Shown here piece by piece: positions 25,180-35,700 of a stretch of DNA of 64,000 bases. Source of the stretch: Myripristis murdjan (lineage: Eukaryota; Chordata; Actinopteri; Holocentriformes; Holocentridae); the NCBI RefSeq assembly GCF_902150065.1, contig NC_043995.1:26172001-26236000 (forward strand). The letters are read 5' to 3'. How positions within the stretch are numbered: position 1 is the first letter of the stretch; each line of letters starts with the position of its first letter. A program made the translations under genes and the position numbers. The notes beneath the pieces were generated by a model. The model had not been told where the DNA came from, did no database searches, and worked only from the letters and a program-made list of their open reading frames with translations.

Positions 25180-28100
25180 GAACACATATATTTTGGAGAA
25201 AAAAAAGAAAAACATTTCAAAAAGACTGAATTAACCTTCCTGCGAGATATCGACCCGGGTAAAGGATGTACTGTTGGGGTTTACGACAAGATGCTTCCAA
25301 GAAATCGACCTGATGTAGCTCACAGTGCCAAACAGCCCGACAGGGCGCCGCCGCATCACCACAGGGTACGGAGTTACAAAGGAACCAGACTACTGAGTTT
25401 GTGATTAAAAGTAAAAAAAAAAAAAAAAACAAGACCACAACTTCAGAAAGAAAATGTATTTGTATCACCTAAATGTTTTATTTCCGTACCATCACTCACA
25501 TTTACACAAAAATATTTAATTAGCGTACTCTAGGACACTAGTAAGTTATCTTCATTGTCATTATCAGCTGAAGGTTTGGGTATGATATATTTAAAATCAC
25601 AGCAACAAAGCTAGAATTAACACACTGGTCCTGTGTTTTCAAATAACTGCCGTAAAATTTGAGGAGTAGTGTTCCCCGGAGTATGAGCACCTTATTCTTT
25701 TGTCATTTCAGTGAAAACTGTTTTTTCATAATGCAACTTTGATATCACTTGATGGTCTCACACTGTTGTTCTAAAACCTTTTCTACCCTACTAAAGAAAC
25801 ACACAATATTTGTAATTTACGTAATTAAAATGGCCAAAATTAAAGATACTGATTATCATACGAAACAGCAGCTATTAGTGACTTCAGTCTAACAGGGTTG
25901 GTATTTGCCCTCAAAAGTCCATTTACACTATAAGTAATGTGTAACAACCTCTGACATGAAAGAGAAAGTACACCTATAAAGGTACAAAAAAGAGAGCATT
26001 ACTAATTTGATAACATCTATCCTCTCTAAACATATATTTATATTTGATTTATTTGGGTAATCTTTCTCAATGACATGTATATGACAACTAGGAGTCATTA
26101 ACCAATTATTTGGATCCACTCCACACTGGTATTTTGGTCTTTACCAAGTTTTTGGGAAATATGCCTCCCAAAGCATTTGTGCATAGTAGACTCATTATTT
26201 TGATATATTTGGTTGTTTACCACAGGTTTCATCCCGGTGCATGTCATTTGTTTACTTGTCTGTGACTGACTTGCTATGAACACAGATCAACCCTTTGTGC
26301 CAAAACATGCAGATGAGGGGTTTTATGAATATATCAGCTACATTGCACTTGGTTCCTCTTAGAATATTTTCATATCTTTTACCCTGCAGTGTGATGATGT
26401 CTAATACACACACACGGAGGAGGAGATAGGGAAGAGGCGGTGGGTGTAAAGAACGATGCCAGTTTCCTCTCTTCTAACTGGATGGAGGAAAAGAAAATTA
26501 GATTTTGGAGAGCCATGACATTCAGCATCTTGCATTTGGATATTTACATAAAATACTATCAGGTGAAGGCTTGCAGAGCACATCTGAATCACACCTCACA
26601 CGCCTCATTTCCTTTGCCACAACTGTGCAACTGAGAACAATTTTATTCTATGACACTTCAACGGGCCTCTGTTTAGATTGCAGTGTACCGTTTGCAAAAA
26701 GATCACACATTTCACCAACAGAGAGAGCGTTCCTTCACACAGTGCAGGCTGCAAATAGGATGTTAAGTGTGAATCAAGGTTTTGGAAGAGTGTTTGCATA
26801 AGCATAAGTTTTTTTTTTTTTTTATTGACACTTCCCCTGCATACTTTTTTCGGATGTATGAGTTCTACCATTTACTGAATCAAGTTTCCAGCCTACATTT
26901 AGAGAATGTTACATGGCCACAGAAAATTTACCATTAGGGAATGATTAATGCTGTTTGCACCCTTGCCTCTGAGAGTTCAAATGTTGTATTCAGTCAATAA
27001 TCAGAGTTCAGGAGGATTATTGACTGCATGTGACATATTTTAACTTATTTTAACAGTCAGGTGATTATGAGAGCAGCTTTAGAAAAACATTTATATCTGC
27101 ATATCATGTAAACATGACATGACTGCAAAAACACCAATAGGATGCTAAGAAAAACAGTACTGTGAAACAAGGCACAAGGCATGTCCTCTGTATCTGTAAG
27201 GCCACATTAATATCAGACACACAACTTAAGGATGAAAATGCAAATCTGTTCTTTTGATTTATAGGCAAAAACACTTAACTGTGCCAAACATCATTGCATC
27301 CAAATGACAAAAAGTAATATTTTACTCATGCACTGCCAGACTTTACATTTAGCTGACCTGCTGCCAAACTGCTATAACATGTATTGAACCTGCCAGCCCA
27401 CACTACAAACACCCAACACACACTTATCAACCAAGCACTGGAAATAAAGGGGAAAAACTGTCTGAATGTTAACACACCTGAACTTCATGCACTGTTAGCA
27501 CATAGTTTCATAATACGAAATTTAAAATGACTTATAGGCATGAATAAAAACATTCATCCTGTGTGGTTTGAATATGTTGTCCACATTATAATGCAGCATT
27601 TTATCTTTTCACACCACAAACTACAATATAAAGCAGTCAGCGGCCCCTGTATTTCCATATCGGATGTGGAATTTGTTTAGTTGGCTGCGGATCCTGCACA
27701 CTCATATTAGCTGGCTAAATTAAGTAAGGTAACACCAAAGACAACACACCCACATATGAAGATAATCTTTTATTGTTGATCTTGTATTTGAGTAAGGTAT
27801 TAATAAGTGCCACCATTTTAGTTCTAAGGACTTAACCCAGATCAGTCTTTCAAGGTAGAGAGAGACAGCAGTCTAAAGGAGGAAAGAGTTGGCAGGCGCT
27901 GGACGGGTTGGGACGAGACGAGTCAGCACAAGATGGTGAACCGAGCACGTGGGTCAGCCGGCAGCTCTGATAATGTGGAGGGGAGGATGTGATCCATGGC
28001 TGCAGACAACAGACGGCACCAGCCAAAGCCAGCTATAACTGAATGAATTCCCAGAGACAGACACCGACGAGGGAAGTGCTTTCACCAAAGTAAAGAGTGT

Positions 28101-28240
28101 ATGAGTGAGTGAGGCTTTGCCATCTTGGACGAAATCTGGGATTGCTTGACTTTCAGTTTAAACATTTCTGGATATATATGCTCAATATGTAAAATAAAAT
28201 ATAATAAAAGCTTGCCAACATACCTGTGCTAATCAATATA
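25180..28240. other. Intergenic region between ApoM relic and GLRX3
   Basis: To about 25,720 it is duplicated ApoM 5' flank. The rest is AT-rich DNA without a recognisable exon. The higher-GC block at about 27,880-28,130 may be GLRX3 3' untranslated sequence or an unrecognised repeat. Confidence 0.5.
27769..27774 (-). terminator. glrx3: Possible distal polyadenylation signal of GLRX3
   Basis: AATAAA on the minus strand about 720 bases beyond the GLRX3 stop; the nearer 3' flank holds no canonical hexamer. Assignment is tentative. Confidence 0.3.
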
Positions 28241-28496
28241 CTCATTACATAAAAATAAATGTCCATTCCTGTTGTTCTATTGCCATTTCATTTAACTTGA
28301 GTGCAAACTGAAAGTGAATGTATCCAGTGGCTAGAGTGAGTAGTTTTCTCATTGCATGTTGTTTGTCTTCATGGCTGACTGTTTTCACCTCCGGGTCCTT
28401 ACGCAATGTTACAGCAGCACAGTGATGGAAAGCTGATCTGGGCATGTGCAGTAGCTCCTGTTCCCTGTTTTCTTGGTAATGGCAAAACAATAATAT

Positions 28497-29474
28497 CTAC
28501 TGCTCCCCCTTCAGCACCGACGCCAGGTCTCCGCTCTCTTTCAGCTCCTTGACTATGTCCAAACCTCCGATCAGGTCTCCTTTCACGTACAGCTGAGGGT
28601 AGGTCGGCCAGTTTGAATAAGTCTTCAGACCCTGACGCACCTCTTCGTCCTGCAGAATATCAAAAGTGTCATAATCCACCCCGGTGCCGTTCATAATCTC
28701 TAGGATCTGCCTGCTGAAGCCGCACTTTGCAGCCTCCTTGTTGCCCTTCATGAAGAGCATGACCGGGCTGCGGTTGATGATGCTCTTCAGGCGGTGCTCC
28801 AGGGTGACGGTCTTGGGACAGGTGTTCTCCAGCTCCCCGGACTCGGCCAGCTCTTTGACGATGTCCAGCCCGCCTATCAGCTCCCCGTTCACATACAGCT
28901 GAGGGTATGTGGGCCAGTTGGAGTAGGTCTTCAGCCCCTGCCGGACCTCCTCGTCGGACAGGATGTCGAAGCTGCTGAACTGGATGCTGCGATCCTTCAG
29001 CAGCGCCACGATCTGCCTGCTGAAGCCGCAGCGGGGCTCCTGAGATGAGCCCTTCATGAAGAGCATGCAGGGCGCCGCGTTAATCAGCTTCTTCAGCCGC
29101 TGGTTCAGATCCAGCGTGGGGCTGCCCTCCCCGCCGCCCGAGCCCCCCGCCACCGCCAGGCGCTGCACCTTGCCGGTGAGATCCGGAGCGTGGGCCCCGT
29201 CGAGCCGGTCCACCTTCTGCCCTCCTTTGAAGAAAAGGAAAGTGGGAACCGAGGCGATCTCATACTTCTCCGACACCTCCGGCACTGCCTCCGCCTCCAG
29301 CTTCACGAAGGTGGTGTGCGTGTGTTCCTTGGCCAGCTCCGCCATCACCTCGTTCATCTGGCCGCACTGGGGAGCCCACGCCGCCTGGAAGTGAACCACG
29401 GTCAGGCATTTTCCAGCTTTGGCTAAAAAGTCTTCAAACTGCTGCTGGGAAGTTGCTTCTACGAGGTTCGCCAT
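28497..29474 (-). CDS. glrx3: Glutaredoxin-3 (PICOT), intronless, probable intact retrogene
   Basis: GLRX3 is a cytosolic and nuclear monothiol glutaredoxin that binds [2Fe-2S] clusters, often with BolA2, and serves in iron handling. One uninterrupted frame encodes 325 residues (human protein 335). The N-terminal thioredoxin-like domain (about 1-110) has WAPQC in place of the redox CGPC. Two glutaredoxin domains follow (about 130-225 and 230-325), each with a CGFS active site ([18 protein letters not shown]), the WPTYPQLYV loop and the GG-D glutathione-binding turn. The ATG at 29474 (MANLVEAT) is preferred to one 23 codons upstream because it fits the family N-terminus and has a purine at -3. 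Vertebrate GLRX3 is normally split by many introns, so this copy looks retroposed yet undamaged. The reading frame is much richer in GC than its flanks. Confidence 0.94.
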   Translation of the reverse strand: MANLVEATSQQQFEDFLAKAGKCLTVVHFQAAWAPQCGQMNEVMAELAKEHTHTTFVKLEAEAVPEVSEKYEIASVPTFLFFKGGQKVDRLDGAHAPDLTGKVQRLAVAGGSGGGEGSPTLDLNQRLKKLINAAPCMLFMKGSSQEPRCGFSRQIVALLKDRSIQFSSFDILSDEEVRQGLKTYSNWPTYPQLYVNGELIGGLDIVKELAESGELENTCPKTVTLEHRLKSIINRSPVMLFMKGNKEAAKCGFSRQILEIMNGTGVDYDTFDILQDEEVRQGLKTYSNWPTYPQLYVKGDLIGGLDIVKELKESGDLASVLKGEQ

Positions 29475-29575
29475 TTTTTCCGCGGTCACGCAGGAAAAGA
29501 GAGTTTCCGCTTCTCGCTCCGACGTCACATCCGCTCCGGGCACGCCGCTTCAGGACGCGTCCGGTTCTCACACAG
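29475..29575 (-). promoter_or_regulatory. glrx3: Short GC-rich 5' region of GLRX3
   Basis: About 100 bases of CpG-containing sequence separate the GLRX3 start codon from a transposable-element fragment. Any core promoter or leader must lie here or within the repeat; no TATA box is seen. Confidence 0.35.
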
Positions 29576-29578
29576 TCA

Positions 29579-29684
29579 GAAATACTTTAATGATCCCCGA
29601 GGGGAAACTGGGTCAGCTGCAGCTGCTCAGATTCTCAAGAATTAAATTACAGGAAATAGAAAAAATAAATAAGAAATATAAAAA

Positions 29685-29715
<31 letters not shown>

Positions 29716-29720
29716 TATAG
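29579..29720 (+). mobile_element. Retroposed repeat fragment with AT-rich tail
   Basis: It begins AGAAATACTTTAATGATCCC and ends in poly(A) plus an (AT)n tract at about 29,691-29,719. The head, of the form 'AATACTTTATTGATCCCCGAGGGG', is a very common interspersed motif in percomorph fish. I assign it only as a LINE/SINE-type fragment. Confidence 0.55.
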
Positions 29721-29729
29721 GGCAAACAG

Positions 29730-29926
29730 TTGACTGTGGGTTCAGACTTATTTGAAATTTTAAGTATAGCAACAGTGAGCATTCTTCAAAAACAAACAAA
29801 CAAACAAAACAAAACAAAAAAACCACAACACCATAATAATACCAGCTGGGTGGAGAAAATGTTACTTAACAAAATATTTTTATCTGATCAGAGCAGACCA
29901 GTCAGTGTCCTGGGCTATCTCTAACC

Positions 29927-29961
<35 letters not shown>

Positions 29962-31590
29962 AGGAGAAGATAAGGAGAAGAAGAACAAAAAGAAAAAAAA
30001 GAAGAAAAAGAAGTATGTGCATCATGTCCATTAGTCCATTCTGCTAAAATACTATGATGACTTCTTCACAGAAACTGTGATATAATAAGGATGGATACCC
30101 CCACTTTTTTTAAGCTGAATGCTTAGTTGTAATTTCTTTCTTGCTTCCTCTTTTTTCGCACTTTATTTGGAAAATAAAGTTGTTCTATTGTATTAATAAA
30201 CTGTACAGTTGCTGTGCCGTTTCGTTGTTCCTGGCAGCTGTTGTGGTATGTTCTTCGAAAAATAAAGTTAGAAAAATGCTTGTTTCCTCTCCTCGCTCAC
30301 TATCACTTCCCCCCTAAACTTCAGGGGCCTGAGGAGAGGAGAGAAGGAAGCAGAAGTGAACAGTTTCAGGATGCTTGCGTCTCATTATCATCATTACAGA
30401 TGAAAAACTGTCAGTGACAAAGATCTACAATGACTCCTCAAAAATAAATTTATAGTGCTCTGCTGTAATAAGAATTATGTTGCACAACACACTAAATACA
30501 CTTTAAAATAGGGCTTTTAAAAAAAAAAAAAATAATAATAGTTCATGTTTTGATTTTGGCAGGAGTTTTAGAAAACGTTGGGAAGAGAAAACAAGACAGC
30601 CAATATCCTAATAATGTTTTAAAAAAGAGTAGTGTTTGCATTTGTCCTTTATTGAACGCTATACGGTGTGTATTAGGACCACAGCTTCCAAAAAATAAAT
30701 AAATGACTCAACAAATAAATTAATTTAAAAAAATAAAAATAAAATAAATGTAGGAATTAACTGATGAAATGTGACATGAATTGATATTTCCCTCTTATTT
30801 TATCCCCTATTTTTTTTTTTTTACTTTGCTATGTAATTTTGCCTTTTATGTATTTATTAATTTTTAAATGTGTATATTTTTTTAATTTATTCTTTTATTC
30901 ATTTGGAGAATACATTTATATGAGTGGGGATCATAACAATGCAAGACACTTGAATAAATAAAAATAAAATCAAAATCAATATTTTAAATTATTGGACAGG
31001 ATTTGATTCATTAGGCCATATTGATCAGCGCTGAGTGCTGCATTAAAAAAAAAAAAAAATCCTCCCTGGTAGGATCCTCCTCAGTATCCTTGCTCAAAGG
31101 TTCCTACGAAGAGAGTCTGATGCTGTGTCCTAAAGATTTAGGACAGATGAAATTCATTTTCCAGATCACTGAGGAAAGAGGAGGTAGTGAAGGAGGGTAG
31201 GAAGCATTTTCAAGGGAATGGGAGGCAGCCATTGGTGCTCAGTCTGCTCATTATGAGCCACTTTGTTTTGTTTCTCTGTTTCTTACAAATATTGGAAGTC
31301 ACAAGATGCTGTTTTTTTTTTGGCTTGTTTCTGAGGTGTAGTTGCACAAGAGTTATGATTTTATTATATATTAACTGAGAAGGCCAATCAAAGGCCCACA
31401 GTGTGAGAGGAATTATTTTCTTTATGATTATCAGTACAGAACTGCATTTAGGCAGAAAGGCCAACAAAATATAAATGTTTTTTAATGACTTCATACATGC
31501 AACTTCTTAACTATTGATTTTCACTCATTCATTTATTCACTCTTTGTTTTTATGTGGCAGATGGTTTTATTCATCTTTAGAGTTAAAAAG
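29730..31590. other. AT-rich intergenic DNA between GLRX3 and BAG6
   Basis: It contains poly(A) tracts (about 29,931-29,959; about 30,518-30,531) and AAATA-rich low-complexity sequence. No coding exon was recognised. Confidence 0.6.
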
Positions 31591-31595
31591 AAAAA

Positions 31596-31955
31596 TTTTA
31601 AGTTACAGTATGTTTTTTTTTTTTTTTTTTTTATAGGTTTCTCATGAAATCCAAAATAAATTCATAGACATTCATATACAAATAAAGCCAGTCGCCTCTG
31701 TCTCTTGTGTTGTGGTTGTATGAGGGGAATTTTTCTTTTCTTTTTTTTTTTTTTTTTTAATTAACAGAACACAATTGCATTGGTAAAAAGACCAACAAGT
31801 TATCTAAGCTTTGAATTCATATACCGATATAATTACTCAAAAAATGTTAAATTACAAGTTATTGTATTTTTTTTTTTTTTTAAAGGTTGCTTATGAAATC
31901 CAAAATAAATTCAGATATATTGATGTATATATTGAGCAACTGGCCTCTGTCTGTC
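31596..31955. repeat. Imperfect direct duplication upstream of BAG6
   Basis: Blocks at about 31,596-31,705 and about 31,845-31,955 share, in order, a T-rich tract, AGGTT-CT-ATGAAATC, CCAAAATAAATTCA and GGCCTCTGTCT-like sequence. They are about 250 bases apart and clearly diverged. Confidence 0.7.
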
Positions 31956-32058
31956 ATAACTTTTATTTATTTATTCACTTACCTACCTTACTTACTTGCT
32001 TACTTGCTTTGGAGAGCCAAGTCGCCGGTTTGTTTCTACAGGCCAGGTTGTTTGTTTC

Positions 32059-32205
32059 TCTCGCGAGATTTGACGCGCAGTCCTCTCGTCGCTTCTGGCA
32101 AGTACCAGGGCTCGCTGCTAAGAGGAAGTCATTTGCATGTCATTTGATAAGAAACAGGCGCATACACTGGATACGTAGAAAGAATCATCTATCTTTTTTT
32201 TAAAG
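32059..32205 (+). promoter_or_regulatory. bag6: BAG6 promoter and non-coding first exon
   Basis: The palindrome TCTCGCGAGA at 32059-32068 is a known core-promoter motif of TATA-less housekeeping genes in vertebrates. CpG-containing sequence follows, then a splice donor AAAG|GTAACT at 32205/32206. The next acceptor, TACAG at 32721, lies seven bases upstream of the BAG6 start codon. I infer an untranslated first exon of roughly 32,085-32,205 and an intron of about 516 bases. No TATA box is present. Confidence 0.65.
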
Positions 32206-32728
32206 GTAACTCTTCACCGACACGCAAAGCTCACATGCAGCTAAATTCACAGTCCTCCTCTGTCTGGTTGACATCTTGTTATATCTGGCTGGTTGTAACG
32301 TCTCGGTTAGTTAGCTTAGCTTCACGGCTAGCTGTCTGCCGTTAGCGTCGCTCTAAACGTCAGCTTGGTTACCAACTTTGACGTCCGGCTAGCAGCTACT
32401 GGCTAACGGTATCGGTCTGCCCGTGTGCACCCTTACATGTCATCGATTAAAACACAATATTACACAGTGACACATGTGGTTTTAAATGCCAGTCTTGTCC
32501 AACAGGCCACAGTGAGTTGCCTTTGGTTAATGTCGCTTGCTGACGTTAGTTTACATCGGCTAATGTTAACGTTAGCTAGCTGATCAGCTCCTATTGCTGT
32601 GCTTATGTCTCTTACTTGTCTGTTTTTATACAACAACAGAACTTTTTTTTCGCTAACGTTTCTCCATCTACTGCTTGCACATCACTGACATGTCTTTGGA
32701 TTTTGCTGTGTAATGGTACAGGAACACC

Positions 32729-35700
32729 ATGGAGGAGCAAACTGCTGACATAGAAGTGACAGTGAAAACTTTAGACTCCCAGAGCAGAAGCTACACTGTT
32801 GGTGGGCAGGTAAATGCTCCAGTTCCCGTTGCTATTAAATTAGTGGATTTTCAGTCAGCCCCCGTCAAAGGCTAAAACATGTCCCGTCTCATTTCCCCCC
32901 AGTTGACAGTGAAAGAGTTCAAGGAGCACATCGCCCCTTCAGTGGGGATCCCAGTGGACAAACAGAGGCTGATTTACCAGGGCAGAGTCCTACAGGATGA
33001 AAGGACCCTGACAGACTATAGTAAGCAATTAACGGGCAATTAAGTAATGCAGAACTTGTTTAATGTGACTGGGTGCTCAAGTGCAATCTTAGTCTTGGTT
33101 CCACACGTCTCTGTTTTGCCTCTCGTAAGATTACTGTCCTAGTGCAGGCTGTATTTATGAACACGATTTTCTAAGATATTTTATCGTATACACACATGAT
33201 TTTTATCGGGCTGCACTTATGCTGCGTTCTTGCCATATGGTATATACTCTAAGTACCAACTTCCAACCTGTAAACAGTGTTCATGTCAATAACCAACTTG
33301 CAGTTACGGCAAGGAATCTTCAACAACATGGAAGTATCTAGAAAATGGCAGCTGTGTTAATTAAAATAAATGTTTATACTACTGTTATCATGCATGCTTT
33401 TTAATCAACATAACATCTCTGCATGTCATAAACAGCACTTTTTGGTTTAATGGTGTTGCATCTATACTACTGCCTGCATAAGTAACCGGACATGATTCAG
33501 GGTCTTTAATCATATAGATTACCGGTCATTCTCTTTTGTCTCCCACAATGAAAATCTATCATGAGATGAACCAGTGTCTTATTTGAGCAGCTTTAACTGT
33601 ATTTCTCGCTTGTTGTCCCAGATGTGGGTGGCAAGGTCATCCACCTTGTGGAGCGGGCACCGCCTCCACCCTCCCAGTCTGGTTCAGGGTCAGGAGGCAC
33701 CTCAGCTGACAGTGGAGCCTCCTCCTCCACCTCCCAGGGAACCTCCCAAGTGCCTCCACACGACCGCAATGCCAACAGCTATGTCATGCTGGGCACCTTC
33801 AACCTCCCAGTCAACCTCATGGACCCCCAGCAGATACAGGTAGAGCTACAGATGTGTGGTATGTTTCCTTTTATGGTCACACACATCACTTACAGGTGGT
33901 TTTTCTTGTATGATGACTGCTGTTAGCAAAGGCACATTAAACCATCAGTATTTTTTTCATCTCCCATTTAGATGTCAGTTCAGCAGATGATGTCAGGCTT
34001 GGGGGAGAACGGAAGGAATGCAAGAATCACAACCAGCACTGGGGTAAGAAAATATAGCTGCCCACTGCATACTAGCCTATTTAACAATAACCAGATTTTT
34101 GTTAATCATCACTCTCTTCTTACTCTCCCAGAACAATGGGTCCATGAATGTACACATCGATATGGACCAATCAGTGCAGAGCGAGCCCAGACTGAGGCTG
34201 CTCCTGGCTGAGAACCTGCTGAGGGATACCAATGATCTCATCCAAAGAATGGAGGTGAGAGCTCAAACTTTCCATGACTTCACCGGGAAATCACTGACAG
34301 TTTGCTGCCTTTTTAGTCACATACAGTAGCTGTTCAGTAATAAATGTCTTTTTTTCAGGGTCAATCAAGTGACACATCCTTCCAACCAGAGTCAACTCCT
34401 GCTGCTGCTCCCCCTCCTCCCTCCTCTTCATCCACCACCTCCACTCCCTCTCCCTCTGCCCAGCCCATGGACACCTCGCCACCTCCATCCTCTCCCCCAC
34501 CTCCCCCCACCTCTTCTGCCCAATCTGAGGGACCAACAACACATGCTGGACCCAAGTAAGACTGCACCTTTCTCACTCATTCAGATTGTTGCGTTTCTAC
34601 TCCAGATTACATTAAGAAATTTAAACTGTAACATGTTTCGTTACTTTATAATTGTCACATGATATTCAACATCCACTTTGAGCATTCACGTTCCACTCTA
34701 TCATAAGGATTTTTGTAGTGTTTGCACAAAATCAAGGCAGATAATTCCTAAACTGGGCAAAATTAAAACGTATTGCAGATTAGCAGGGTCACTGTTTGTA
34801 TCAGCAGCAGTCAGCTCTTTTTACATGTAAATTGATATGTATTGTGTCCTTTCCATACTATACGATGGTCTGTATATGATGCCTTGTTGTCCTTGTACAG
34901 TTTGTCTAGGTGTTCTGTGAACTGAAGTGTGCACCACTGTCACCAAGACAAACTGTCGAGCGTTTGTAGTACAGTATTTGATTCTGATGAACGTCTTTCT
35001 TTCCCTCCTCCAGTCATCCAAGCCCAGCTGAACTGGTGGAGATGTTGTCTGAGCTGAGGAGAGTGGAGGAGCGGCTGCAGCCCTTCATTCAGAGAGCTCA
35101 CACCATCCTGGAGACAGCCACCACAGCAGAATACAACAATACAGTAAATTTTATTCTGACAAATTTATTTATATTTACTGTTGATCTGAAAAAATGAAGC
35201 TTTAAGTCAGGATGCCATATCTGTTCTAGAACAAAAACGTTGTTTAATAATTAAAAAATCCAAATGGTTGGATCCAGTGTTGTTAATTTAAGCAGTAAGG
35301 AGCAGTTTTACCATCATTACCATCAGAATTGCACTTTTTAAAGAGTATGTATCTGATTTTGGAACAAAACTCTTCAAATATAACATTTGTTTGTTTTTAT
35401 ACAAGTTGTTTTTCCTTTTTTGATCAAAGTCCCACTTTGTATTTAAGGCAGACAATAGTTATAAGTCAGAAAGTGTCTCAAACTATTTCATTTCCACCAC
35501 AGGAGAGAGAGGAGGACCAGCGCATTCTCAACCTGGTGGGGGAGTCCCTCCGTCTCCTTGGTAACGCCCTTGTGGCCCTCAGTGACTTGCGGTGCAACCT
35601 GCTGAGCCCCCCGCCTCGCCACCTACATGTGGTCCGGCCCATGTCCCACTACACCTCCCCAGTCACTCTGCCCGGAGCTGTGCATCACCACATCCCACTG

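Noticed and set aside
28245-28490. 81-codon minus-strand open frame directly 3' of GLRX3
   Set aside because: It follows the GLRX3 stop on the same strand and has no recognisable family resemblance; most simply it is 3' untranslated sequence.
28684-29426. Plus-strand open frames opposite GLRX3
   Set aside because: GC-rich antisense shadows of the glutaredoxin frame, with no start context or family resemblance.
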